From Seonamhaeicola sp. (GTDB lineage Bacteria; Bacteroidota; Bacteroidia; Flavobacteriales; Flavobacteriaceae), in contig NZ_JANQJQ010000006.1 in NCBI RefSeq assembly GCF_028281565.1, forward strand, positions 158,381 through 222,380: DNA of 64,000 nt, given 5' to 3'. The position numbers and the translations under genes are program-made. Shown here one piece after another: positions 17,662-27,600 of the stretch; within the stretch, counting starts at the first letter, position 1; every line of letters starts with the position of its first letter. The notes under the pieces were generated by a model, which did no database searches, was not told where the DNA came from, and worked only from the letters and a program-made list of their open reading frames with translations.

Positions 17662-19296
17662 ATGGATGCTATATTCAAAATAGTTGCGTGTAACTTATTT
17701 TTAATGTTAACTTCTTACAGTAACGCAACCACATTAATTCAAAATGATTCATTAAATCAAAGTGCCATTCATTTAAGGCAAAATGCAAATGAGATAAGAT
17801 ATAAATATCCTGATAGTGCATTAGTGCTATTTGAAAAAAGTTATCAGCTATTCTTAAAATCCGGAGATACTATTGAAGCGGCTAATGCGCTTAGGTCAAA
17901 AGCAGATATTTTTGAAAACAGGGCCAATTATTCAAAATCTTATGACGCCTATTGGAGTGCCTTAATGCTTACAGATAGATTAGAAGACCAAAGTATAAAA
18001 GCTTTAATTTATCATAGGTTAGGGAGGGTTTACAGTTACTTTAAGAGAGAAGACGAGTCGTTGAAGTATCTCAATAAGGCACTTGAAATTCAAAAGGAAA
18101 TGGCAAAAAGCGGGACTATTGATGAAACAGAGGTGATTCCTTACTATTACTTTATTGCTAACACTTACAGGGAGCTGAACAATATTGAAAAGACAGAGGT
18201 CTATCTTGACAGTTGCTATCAGATCATGCCGGAAACTGAGATAGATTTTCCCAAAGCACTTATACATTTTGAAAAAACGCATGTTTTATTTAAAACTAAT
18301 CAGCAAGAAAAAGCTTTGAAAGTAATGGATAGCATTTTTCCGTGGTTTGAAGAAAACAATGCCTCTTATTTGGTTATATTTTATAAGCATTGGGGAGATA
18401 TTCATTCTGATTTAAATCACTTAAAAAAAGGTGAAGACTACTATACTAAAGCTTTGGGAATTTCAAAAGAATACAATTCCCATATAGATTTTACACCTTT
18501 AGTGCATGAAAAATTATCAGAGTTATATTTAAAGCGGAATGATTATGCCAATGCATTTTTACACCTTCAAACAGCCAAAGATTTAGACAGAAAGTTTTTT
18601 GATAGCAGGAGTTCAAACAATGTGTCTTTATTGGAAATAAAGGATTCCTATAGAAAAGAAAAACTAAAGCAGGAACAGCAAATACAGGAGCAATATTTGA
18701 AACAACTGGAGCAGGAAGAGAAAATCAGAAACCTTCAGATAATTATTTTAATGGTATCGGTTGTTTTCGTAGTGGTTATTGCATTTATTTATGTAAAACA
18801 CTTAAGAACCAAACATAGAGCAGAGAAGGAACTTATTAGAAAGAATCAGGAACTGGAAAACAAAAAAACGCAAGAGTTATTAGAGTTAAAGAACAAAGAA
18901 CTGGCAGCCTCTGCTCTACAGTTGATTGAAAAGGAGGAGTTTCTAAAAACCCTTAAGTCTAAGGTTAGGGGGAAAGATGAAAAGATAAAAGTACATGAGG
19001 TCAATAAAGTATTGCGTTCTATATCTGTAAGTAATAACCAGAATTGGGAAGAATTTAAATTGCGTTTTATTGATGTTAATAAAGAGTTTTATAATAAAAT
19101 GTTTGCAAAGTACCCTAATCTTAGTCAGGGTGATCAAAAGATATGTGCCCTGATAAAACTGAATTTTTCCAGCAAAGAAATGTCAAGGTTATTGGGGATT
19201 TCTGTTGAGTCTGTACACACATCACGTCATAGAATCAGGAAAAAAATGAACCTTCCAAGAAGTATTAATCTGGAGGACTATATAAACTCATTGTAA
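17662..19296 (+). CDS. Membrane-spanning TPR sensor with LuxR-type HTH
   Basis: A 544-residue one-component regulator. A signal-anchor or signal peptide (1-22) is followed by five or more tetratricopeptide-like repeats (about 30-310), a coiled coil (about 325-358), one membrane helix (about 358-379), a second coiled coil (about 382-440) and a C-terminal LuxR/GerE helix-turn-helix (about 485-535, LSQGDQKICALIKL...SSKEMSRLLGIS pattern). This places the repeats in the periplasm and the DNA-binding domain in the cytoplasm, without a kinase. It sits alone between GH86 and the MFS-GH50 operon and is the natural regulator of this locus. No ligand can be named. Confidence 0.8.
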   Translation: MDAIFKIVACNLFLMLTSYSNATTLIQNDSLNQSAIHLRQNANEIRYKYPDSALVLFEKSYQLFLKSGDTIEAANALRSKADIFENRANYSKSYDAYWSALMLTDRLEDQSIKALIYHRLGRVYSYFKREDESLKYLNKALEIQKEMAKSGTIDETEVIPYYYFIANTYRELNNIEKTEVYLDSCYQIMPETEIDFPKALIHFEKTHVLFKTNQQEKALKVMDSIFPWFEENNASYLVIFYKHWGDIHSDLNHLKKGEDYYTKALGISKEYNSHIDFTPLVHEKLSELYLKRNDYANAFLHLQTAKDLDRKFFDSRSSNNVSLLEIKDSYRKEKLKQEQQIQEQYLKQLEQEEKIRNLQIIILMVSVVFVVVIAFIYVKHLRTKHRAEKELIRKNQELENKKTQELLELKNKELAASALQLIEKEEFLKTLKSKVRGKDEKIKVHEVNKVLRSISVSNNQNWEEFKLRFIDVNKEFYNKMFAKYPNLSQGDQKICALIKLNFSSKEMSRLLGISVESVHTSRHRIRKKMNLPRSINLEDYINSL

Positions 19297-19355
19297 TTTT
19301 TAGTCTAGTTCTGTCTGCAGCTTTATTAGTGTTTATAGGTATCCTGTATAGTTTT

Positions 19356-19402
19356 TGTCAAGTGCTTATAATGAGAATCACTATTTCTTTGCGCTAAATT
19401 TG
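19356..19402 (+). promoter_or_regulatory. Putative activator-dependent promoter of the MFS-GH50 operon
   Basis: TGTCAAG at 19356-19362 and an exact -7 box TAAATTTG at 19395-19402 start 39 bases apart, as in the two previous promoters. The -7 box is 41 bases before the ATG at 19443. No -33 TTTG is found at the expected place. Confidence 0.65.
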
Positions 19403-19442
19403 AGAACCATGCTTTTTTAGCAGAAAACCAAACAAACTAAAT

Positions 19443-21005
19443 ATGTCAAGTAAACAACTATTCACCATTCGAATTGCTGCGATTGTGGCGTTGGGAGGTT
19501 TCTTATTGGGATTTGACGCCTCTGTAATTTCGGGCGTTGTAAAATTCATTGAACCGGAATTCAATTTAACGAAAATACAATTGGGATGGGCTGTAAGTTC
19601 CATCACTTTAACCGCTGCCTTTGGTATGATAATAGCGGGCCCGATGAGTGATAAATATGGCAGAAGAAGATTGCTGAAATATGCTGCAGTTCTGTTTACC
19701 ATTTCTGCTGTAGGTTCTGCCCTGGCCGGAACATTCTTTTGGTTAATTATCTTCAGAATGATTGGAGGATTAGCAGTTGGAGCCGCTTTAATTATTGCGC
19801 CTATGTATATTGCTGAAGTGGCACCTCCCGAAAAACGGGGCCAGCTGGTGTCCTTCAATCAACTAAATATTGTTATTGGTATTTCCATTGCCTTTTTTAC
19901 TAATTATTTAATCCTTAAGTGGGGGAATTCTGAGGCCGCCTGGACAGAAAGTATAGGGTTGGGAAAATGGAATTGGCGTTGGATGCTGGGATTGGAAGCA
20001 TTACCGGCCATTTTGTACTACTTCGGATTATTCATGGTGCCTCGCAGTCCGCGATGGTTGATGGTTCAAAACAGAAAAGCAGAAGCACTTGAAGTGATGA
20101 AAAAAGTGGCCACAGAAGACCAAGCCGAAAATCAGATACATGAAGTTGCGCAAAGTATTTTAGAAGATCAAAATAAAGAAAAATCAAAGCTTGGAGATTT
20201 ATTCAAAAGATCTTTGAGGAATGTCATTATAATAGGTCTTATTGTTGGGATCTTTCAACAAATAGTGGGGATTAACGCCGTGCTATTCTACGCCCCCATG
20301 ATTTTTGAACAAACGGGTATTGGTACTGACGCCTCTTTTGTTCAGGCCGCCCTGGTTGGGTTAACCAACCTTGGATTTACCATAGTAGCTATGCTGGCCA
20401 TCGATAAATTTGGCAGAAAACCATTGCTTATTGTTGGTATGGTTGGAATCGCAGTTTGTTTGTTCCTATTGAGCTATGAATTTAATAATGCTACCTACAC
20501 CTTAAGCCAGGAGGCAATTGCAAATCTTCCGGCCGAAATAAACAGGGAGCAAATTACGCCACTTCAGGATAAAGTCTTTGATAATGACCTTGATTTTAAA
20601 GCAGCCATTGCTTCAGCATTGGGAGAAGCAGCCGCTGGAGATCATGAAGCCACTTTGGTTACGGCTTCGGCAAAAATGAACACCATTTTAATTTTAATTG
20701 GTATCATTGGTTTTGTGGGGGCTTACGCCATGTCCATTGGCCCCGTAATGTGGGTATTGTTTTCAGAACTCTTCCCAAACAAAATCAGAGGAATTGCTAT
20801 TTCATTTGTAGGGTTGGTCAATTTGGGAGTTGCCTTCCTGGTACAATTATTATTTCCATGGCAATTGGCAACACTTGGTAATTCATTAACCTTTTTGGTC
20901 TTCGGCATATTTGCCGTTTTAGGATTTATTTTAATGTGGTTAAAGGTGCCCGAAACCAAAGGGAAGTCGCTTGAAGAATTGGAAGCGCTTCTCGTAAAAG
21001 AATAA
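19443..21005 (+). CDS. MFS sugar porter (GalP/XylE type)
   Basis: A 520-residue inner-membrane symporter of the sugar porter family with 12 predicted helices. Signatures: DKYGRRRL after helix 2, VPRSPRWLM near 200, QQIVGINAVLFYAP in helix 7, DKFGRKPLL after helix 8 and PETKGKSLEELE at the C-terminus. It probably imports galactose or another monosaccharide freed by GH50 and the demethylation route. The periplasmic loop between helices 9 and 10 is enlarged (about 55-60 residues, with DKVFDNDLDFKAAI) and is shared with the second MFS porter of the window. First gene of an operon with GH50, 30 bases downstream. Confidence 0.9.
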   Translation: MSSKQLFTIRIAAIVALGGFLLGFDASVISGVVKFIEPEFNLTKIQLGWAVSSITLTAAFGMIIAGPMSDKYGRRRLLKYAAVLFTISAVGSALAGTFFWLIIFRMIGGLAVGAALIIAPMYIAEVAPPEKRGQLVSFNQLNIVIGISIAFFTNYLILKWGNSEAAWTESIGLGKWNWRWMLGLEALPAILYYFGLFMVPRSPRWLMVQNRKAEALEVMKKVATEDQAENQIHEVAQSILEDQNKEKSKLGDLFKRSLRNVIIIGLIVGIFQQIVGINAVLFYAPMIFEQTGIGTDASFVQAALVGLTNLGFTIVAMLAIDKFGRKPLLIVGMVGIAVCLFLLSYEFNNATYTLSQEAIANLPAEINREQITPLQDKVFDNDLDFKAAIASALGEAAAGDHEATLVTASAKMNTILILIGIIGFVGAYAMSIGPVMWVLFSELFPNKIRGIAISFVGLVNLGVAFLVQLLFPWQLATLGNSLTFLVFGIFAVLGFILMWLKVPETKGKSLEELEALLVKE

Positions 21006-21035
21006 GCAATCAAAATGAAATAATCTAACAAACCT

Positions 21036-23135
21036 ATGAGAACATTTAAAAATTTAGCTTTTTTAGCGGTATTACTGAGCTTAGTAAGCTGTCAGGAAAA
21101 GCAGCAAGAGCATAAACTATTGTTATTTGATTTTGAAGATATTGCACAGGCGAAACTGGTAAAACCACAAGACGCCACATTTGAACTTATTGAAGGTGAA
21201 ACCAATAATTATATAAAAGTAAATAATGGTTTTACCATTAGAGAAACAGGCGTGCGTCTGGTGAGTCCGGAAAATCAATCATGGGATTTGTCGGGTTACT
21301 TTCAGGTAAAGGCGGATGTTTCTAATGCAGGCGATGAAGCTATTCAGGTAGAATTATTCGTGGGGAATGATCCGGATGGGCTGTTGCGTTGGTATTGTTC
21401 AGATTATGTGGACTTAGAACCGGATGAAAGTAAAACCATTACGGTTGATTTAGCCTGGACGCCCTGGATTCATAAGCCTCAAATTGAAGTAAACGGACTA
21501 AGAGGCGTCCCCGGAAAGATTAAAGCCGACCTTACAAAGGTCACTGAGTTTACTTTTTGCTCACGTTACGCCACCCAGCCCAATAATTTTACAGTGGATA
21601 ACGTTAGGGCGGTTGGAAAATACGAAGAGAAAAGTCCTGAAGGCTTCTTTCCATTTATTGATGAATATGGGCAATACATTCATAAAGATTGGCAAGGTAA
21701 AATGCATTTTGATAAAGAACTTAAGGCATTTGCAAAAAAGGAACTGGAATATTTAAAGGCTTCCAAAGGCGCTGAAAATATTGGGAAATTTGGTGGTTGG
21801 ACAGCCGGTCCGAAACTGGAGGCTACGGGATTTTTCAGAACCGAAAAAGTAAATGGCAAATGGTGGATGGTGGATCCCGAAGGCTATTTGTTCTGGACAG
21901 CCGGATTAAATTGTGTGGCCTCTGAATCAGTATTTACCGGTATTAGCCATAGAGAAGATTATTTCAAATTTTTACCTGAAAGAGACAGTATTTTAGGTCA
22001 GTTTTACGGTACGGGAACCCATGCATCTCATGGGTTTTATAAAGACAAACTTCCTTACGACTCCTATAATTTTTATCAAAGTAATTTGTACAGAAAATAT
22101 GGAGATAATTGGTTGGAGACCTTTCAAAATATGGCGCACTTAAGAATTAAGGATTGGGGTATGAATACGATTGGGTTTATGTCTGATTTTGGAGCTACAC
22201 GTCAACAAAGAACACCTTACGTTGGGTCAATATGGATTAGAAATACCCCAAAAATTGAAGGATCAAATGGTTTTTGGGGTAAATTTCATGATGTTTTCGA
22301 TCCTAAATTTAGAGAAGCGGTCAGAGCATCGGTAGAAAATCAAAAAGAAGGCGCAAATGACCCATGGTGTATTGGCTATTTTATAGATAATGAATTGTCC
22401 TGGGGTCTATTAGGGTCTCTTTCGGTTGGTACTTTGAAAAGCCCCGCCACGCAACCGGCTAAAATAGAATTTGTTAAAGATTTAAAAGCTAAATATGTAG
22501 ACATTACCAAGTTAAATGAGTATTGGGGCTCTAAATACATTTCCTGGAAGAACCTGCTGGAATCTACGGAAGCACCTAATAAAGAATTGGCAAAAGAAGA
22601 TTTAGTTACTTTTTATGAGAAGATAGCGCACACGTATTTCAGTACCATTTGTGAAGAATTAAAACGCGTAGCACCAAATCAAAACTATTTAGGTTGTAGG
22701 TTTGCCTGGGCAAATAATGATGTGGTGTTAACAGCAGCGAGTCAGTATTTAGATATCATGAGTTTCAATAAATATGAATACAGTATTGAAAAGATGTCTT
22801 TGCCCGAAGGCGTTGATAAACCTGTACTGATAGGTGAATTCCATTTTGGAGCCCTGGATAGAGGGAATTTTCATATAGGAATTAAAAAAGCAAAAGATCA
22901 GGCAGAGCGAGGGCAAATGTATCAGGACTACATTCAAGGTGCTTTACGTAATCCCTACATAGTGGGCGCACATTGGTTCCAGTATTTGGATGAACCTAAT
23001 ACAGGTAGATTTGACGGTGAAAATTACAATGTTGGTTTTATTGATGTTTGTGATAATCCGTATCAGGAACTCATTGAAAAGGTCAAAGAGACTACTTACT
23101 CCATGTATGAGTACCGAAGTAATCATAAAAAATAG
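21036..23135 (+). CDS. GH50 beta-agarase-family lipoprotein
   Basis: A 699-residue lipoprotein with a lipobox ending in Cys19 (LLSLVSC). Residues about 28-195 form a CBM-like jelly roll (FDFEDIAQ...FTVDNVRAVG). The GH50 (clan GH-A) barrel covers about 230-690 and carries the conserved KWWMVDPEGYLFW entry strand, the acid/base Glu453 in YFIDNELSWG and the nucleophile Glu601 in LIGEFHFG. GH50 enzymes cut beta-1,4 bonds of agarose, mostly as exo-acting neoagarobiose producers. The lipoprotein anchor suggests it trims imported oligosaccharides in the periplasm or at the surface. Sits between the MFS porter and the DUF6786-like gene in one operon. Confidence 0.9.
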   Translation: MRTFKNLAFLAVLLSLVSCQEKQQEHKLLLFDFEDIAQAKLVKPQDATFELIEGETNNYIKVNNGFTIRETGVRLVSPENQSWDLSGYFQVKADVSNAGDEAIQVELFVGNDPDGLLRWYCSDYVDLEPDESKTITVDLAWTPWIHKPQIEVNGLRGVPGKIKADLTKVTEFTFCSRYATQPNNFTVDNVRAVGKYEEKSPEGFFPFIDEYGQYIHKDWQGKMHFDKELKAFAKKELEYLKASKGAENIGKFGGWTAGPKLEATGFFRTEKVNGKWWMVDPEGYLFWTAGLNCVASESVFTGISHREDYFKFLPERDSILGQFYGTGTHASHGFYKDKLPYDSYNFYQSNLYRKYGDNWLETFQNMAHLRIKDWGMNTIGFMSDFGATRQQRTPYVGSIWIRNTPKIEGSNGFWGKFHDVFDPKFREAVRASVENQKEGANDPWCIGYFIDNELSWGLLGSLSVGTLKSPATQPAKIEFVKDLKAKYVDITKLNEYWGSKYISWKNLLESTEAPNKELAKEDLVTFYEKIAHTYFSTICEELKRVAPNQNYLGCRFAWANNDVVLTAASQYLDIMSFNKYEYSIEKMSLPEGVDKPVLIGEFHFGALDRGNFHIGIKKAKDQAERGQMYQDYIQGALRNPYIVGAHWFQYLDEPNTGRFDGENYNVGFIDVCDNPYQELIEKVKETTYSMYEYRSNHKK

Positions 23136-23149
23136 TTTAACTTTAGCTC

Positions 23150-24328
23150 ATGATTGCTAAAAGGTATCAACTATTAATATTTTGCTCAACACTTTTAATG
23201 TTGAATTGCAGGCAAGGCTTAAAAAAGGACACCTTTGCTTACCATTTAGAGCAACTAAAACCTATAGACGGGCTTGAAGTATTAAAGTCAGGAGAATCAA
23301 TGATAGCCGTTTCCGGGATTTATCAAGCCAGGGTTTTTGCAAGTTCCTCGAAAGGTATGAACGGGAGACCCTATGGTTGGTTTAGTTCAGATCTGATAGA
23401 GAATAATGAGCACGCCTCAAACATGGCCTATTTGGGAGGTGAAAGCAGAATCTGGTTTGCTCCGGAATTGGGCAAATATTCTGTTTTCTTTGATGCCAAT
23501 GCAGAACAGGTAGATGAAAACATGCGGGCTCCACATGATTTAAATACTAAAAAGTTTACCGAAAAATTACGGACAGAGCATGCCATTACCTATGTTGGGG
23601 ACATGGAAATTAAAAATAATCACAACTATACATTTTCAATTAGCTTAGAACGGACCGTATCATTGCTTTCAAACAAACAGATTGAGCAAAACCTGGATAT
23701 TAGTTTGGACCATATTTCCTATGTTGCTTTTAGAGCCGAAACCACTATGACTAATAAGGGTTCTGAAAAATGGCATAAAGAAACCGGGTTATTATCCCTT
23801 TGGGAATTGGGCTGTATGAATACAAGTGCGGATAACAGAGTGATCATTCCGTTGACAAAACAAACGGATTCTATCACAGAATATTTTACTAAAACCACCG
23901 GTGACAGGATGCAGATTAAAGATGCTGTGGTTTATTATAAAGCCGATGCCCGGGGGCTTAATAAAATTGGCACGCCACCACAGTTTACAAAAAATGTTAT
24001 GGGGAGTTATTCTCCGGAAAACAACTTACTTAACATTGTTACATTTAACTTTACAAATGATGGTGTTTATGTAAACTCATTACCGGAAAATAATACACCT
24101 TATACAGGCGATGTTATTAATATCTTCAATGGAAACGTAGATACCGCTTTAGGACACAAATGGCCTTTTTATGAGTTCGAATCATCATCTTCGGTAAAAG
24201 AACTGGCTCCTAACGAATCAATGTATCATTCACAAACCACTTACCATTTTGAGGGTGATTTTAATGCTTTAAATGCTATTTCCATAACTGTTTTAGGAGT
24301 GAATCTGAATGATATTCCAAAGTTCTAA
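23150..24328 (+). CDS. DUF6786-like protein of unknown function
   Basis: A 392-residue exported protein with an N-terminal hydrophobic leader ending at LMLNC (Cys20); Asn before the Cys makes the lipobox atypical. Features seen: SGIYQARVFASSSKG near residue 57, LGGESRIWFAPELGKYSVFF near 100, and WPFYEFESSSSVKELAPNE near 335. The GGE-x-RxWxxPE pattern is what I recall of DUF6786, an uncharacterised beta-rich family common in polysaccharide utilisation loci, possibly of galactose-mutarotase-like fold. It follows GH50 by 14 bases and closes the operon, so a role in agar/porphyran oligosaccharide handling is inferred. The family name is from memory. Confidence 0.55.
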   Translation: MIAKRYQLLIFCSTLLMLNCRQGLKKDTFAYHLEQLKPIDGLEVLKSGESMIAVSGIYQARVFASSSKGMNGRPYGWFSSDLIENNEHASNMAYLGGESRIWFAPELGKYSVFFDANAEQVDENMRAPHDLNTKKFTEKLRTEHAITYVGDMEIKNNHNYTFSISLERTVSLLSNKQIEQNLDISLDHISYVAFRAETTMTNKGSEKWHKETGLLSLWELGCMNTSADNRVIIPLTKQTDSITEYFTKTTGDRMQIKDAVVYYKADARGLNKIGTPPQFTKNVMGSYSPENNLLNIVTFNFTNDGVYVNSLPENNTPYTGDVINIFNGNVDTALGHKWPFYEFESSSSVKELAPNESMYHSQTTYHFEGDFNALNAISITVLGVNLNDIPKF

Positions 24329-24683
24329 AAAACGTAATTACTTGTTAAAATTTTGAATCAGGCCTCATTTTCATTGCCTTCTCTTTTTAACAACTTAACA
24401 TTTTCGAAAAATTTACGTAAACCTTTTAGAAAATTTACGTAACACATTTTATAGGCGTTAACAAAACCTTCAAACGTGTAATAAATACAACTATTTTGAA
24501 GCTTCCTGCTTAACAATTTTTTAACAAAGCCCCCTTTTAATTAAACGCTCGTTTTGAGTCCTGTTTTCCGATTTTCTTTGGTAATCACCTTATGGAGTCC
24601 ATAATTTTATGTCGAAAAATATACTGATTTAGTAACATACTACTCAATTTATTACCAACTTCTAAAAAGAATAAACTAAAATT
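24329..24683. promoter_or_regulatory. Control region upstream of the second SusC operon
   Basis: 355 bases without a gene. The notable content is the set of phased palindromes at 24401-24442. No clean TAnnTTTG box was found close to the SusC start at 24684, and no terminator hairpin after the DUF6786-like gene. The rest looks like ordinary AT-rich spacer. Confidence 0.5.
24401..24442. promoter_or_regulatory. Helically phased palindromes with TTACGTAA, candidate operator
   Basis: TTTTCGAAAA at 24401-24410 and TTACGTAA at 24413-24420 and again at 24435-24442 are perfect palindromes whose centres are 11 and 22 bases apart. The two TTACGTAA copies sit in a longer direct repeat, AAATTTACGTAA at 24409-24420 and 24431-24442. 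A weaker TTTTAGAAAA lies between. CG-centred palindromes fit LacI-type operators, and a LacI gene ends this locus. Confidence 0.5.
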
Positions 24684-27600
24684 ATGAAAAACGTATTCTC
24701 AAAGATGGCATTTGTGGCACTACTATTGTTTGTCACGTCTGCTTTTTCTCAAAGTGTTTCTGGTAATGTCACTTCCGATACTGGTCCGTTACCAGGAGTA
24801 AACATTATTGTAAAGGGAAGCACTGTTGGGGCAACAACAGATTTTGATGGAAATTTTACCATTAAAGCTTCTGCTAATGATGTATTGGTATTTAGTTATT
24901 TGGGTTACAAAACTCAAGAAGTAAATATTAATGGTCAAACTAGACTCAGTGTTTTCATGGAAGAAGACACCGGTGTTTTAGATGAAATCGTTATTGTGGG
25001 TTATGGACAAACACAGAACAAAAGATCTGTAACTACTTCCATTTCAACAGTAAGCACCAAACAATTAGAGGAATTACCGGTACAGCGGGCTGAAGCCGCA
25101 CTTCAGGGAACGGTTCCCGGAGTGGTTGTAGTGCAAACGTCCGGTTCACCGGGAGCGCCACTTACAATTAGAATGAGAGGTATTGGGTCGCCCAATGCGT
25201 CTAATCCGCTTTACATTGTGGATGGTTTACCCGTTACGGATTTACAATACTTAAATTCAGCTGATATTCAATCTTACTCGCTTTTAAAAGATGCTGCAGC
25301 CACCGCCATTTATGGTGCTCGTGGTGGTAACGGGGTTGTTTTAGTGCAAACCAAAAGAGGAAAGGATACCGATGGAAAACTTAAAGTGTCTGTTTCCGGG
25401 TTTTACGGAACACAATCTTTAGGCAATAAACCGGACATAATGAACGCCAGTCAATACGCTCAATATTACAATGAGGGTGTTGCTTTGGCTGGAGGCAATC
25501 CGCCTAACGGACTAAGAGGGGCCTTCTCAGATTCCGAACTAGCTTCTTTGCCGGATACTGATTGGTACGATGCTATTTTCGACGATGCACCCATTAGAAA
25601 TACCAGTGTTTCCATTATTGGAGGGAATGATCGTGTAAAGTATGCTTTGGCCGGCGGTATTTTTGACCAGGATGGTATTGTGGGAGGAAACCAGGATAAA
25701 GCAAATTTTAGAAGAGAAAACTATAGAGGTAATGTAGATATGAATATTACTGAAAATTTTAAATTATCTACATCCTTCGATTTTTCCGATTACGGCTCAA
25801 GATTCGTAAGTTTAAATAACGGCGGTACCGGAGTTGCTTTAATGAATTATATTAATGCGCTGCCTTCCATATATCCTATATATGCTGAAAACGGAGAGAT
25901 TTTCAATATGGGACGTCAAAACCCGGCACCTGTTTATAACGGTGTTACTTTAAATACCATTGGAGCTGTGACTAACCCTATTTGGAGTTTAGATATTCAA
26001 AACAACAGAGCTCAGTCTAATGTTAAGTTGATTAGTGCTGCGGCTAATTGGGAACCCGTTTCAGGGTTAAGCTTAAATGCGTCATTCTCTGATTACAGAG
26101 TAAGGACTACAAATGAAAGCTTTACACCGTTTTTGGAACATCCGGAGCAAACATTTACAACGCTAGGTAATGTTAACTATTCTGGAAATATAACCACCTT
26201 TAATAGAGATCAAGTAACCTTGACGGCTCAGTACGATTTAGGTCAACATATTGATGATAATCATAGCTTAAGAGTTTTAGGTGGTTACGAGGTGTTGGAA
26301 GATCGATTAGAAATAGGGGATAATATTAGAGTCAATGCTCCCGATATAGACCCAACAGGTTTTGGTGATTTAAGTATTGGAAGTTTATCGGAGTCCGATT
26401 TAGATGCCTTAAACGCCATTGTGAATCCCGGGGCCATTGCAGAAACAGCTTTGATTTCTTACTTCGGAAAATTGGATTATAATTTTAAAGAGAAATATTT
26501 AGCCAGTTTCACCATAAGAAACGATCGATCTTCGAATTTTGGGCCTAATAATCGGTCGGGTTGGTTCCCGGCGGCGTCTGCTGGTTGGGTCATCTCGGAA
26601 GAAAGTTTTTTAGAAAACACAGATGCCATTAACTTATTAAAACTTAGAGCAAGTTGGGGTATAAGCGGTCAGGATGCATCGCCAAGAAACTTAGCATTTA
26701 AATCCACGGTAAACTCTAATATAAGTACCGGTTACGGTGGTACACCCGGTGTTGTACTTACCGGTTTAGCTAACCCGGACTTAAAATGGGAAGAGATAAC
26801 ATCTGCCAATATAGGTTTAGACTTAAATGCTTTCAATAATAGTTTTGGATTAACAGTTGATTATTATATTAAGAAAACTTCAGACATTTTGTTACAGGCT
26901 AATACACCGTTGGCAACCGGTTTAAATCCATCCGTAGTAAATGTAGGTGATGTAGAGAACAGAGGTTTTGAGATTATGACGTCATACAGAAAGAACAATC
27001 CTGACGGATTTTCCTGGAATGCAGCCTTTAATATTGGTTTCAATACAAACGAAGTAACCAACTTAGGAGCTAACGGACAGGCCTTGGAAGGTGGATTTAC
27101 TGGTCAGTTGTTTGCAGACCCCATTACCTTAACCGCAGTTGGGCATCCGGTGTCCAGTTTCTACGGATATGAAGTTGAGGGTATTGACGCAGCAGGAAAT
27201 CTACTGTTTAAGGATTTAGACGGTGTTGGATTAGATAAGACACAACCTACTATTGGAGACAAAACCTTTATTGGAAATCCGTTGCCGGACTTCACCTATG
27301 GTATCAACCTGGGAGCAAGCTATAAAGGATTTGACTTTAGTGCCTTCTTTTACGGGTCACAAGGAAATGACATTTTTGATGCTACCATAAGGTATGATGC
27401 TATTGGTTCTAACAGACCGGTTAGATACTTACAGGATAATGCCCCAAAGAACATTGTACTTGGTGGTACTAATGGCGAACAATTAGTGTCTGATTTTCAC
27501 GTTCAGGATGGCTCCTTCTTAAAGCTAAAGAATATTGCTTTAGGATATACGCTGCCTGAAAGCATATCTAAAAAGATTAGGGCCGAAAAAATTAGAGTAT

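Noticed and set aside
19394..19858. A 154-codon minus-strand frame and similar antisense frames in both MFS genes and panC/glmS
   Set aside because: Composition (Ala/Ile/Pro/Asn-rich shadow of hydrophobic helices) and full overlap with well-identified genes mark them as shadows.
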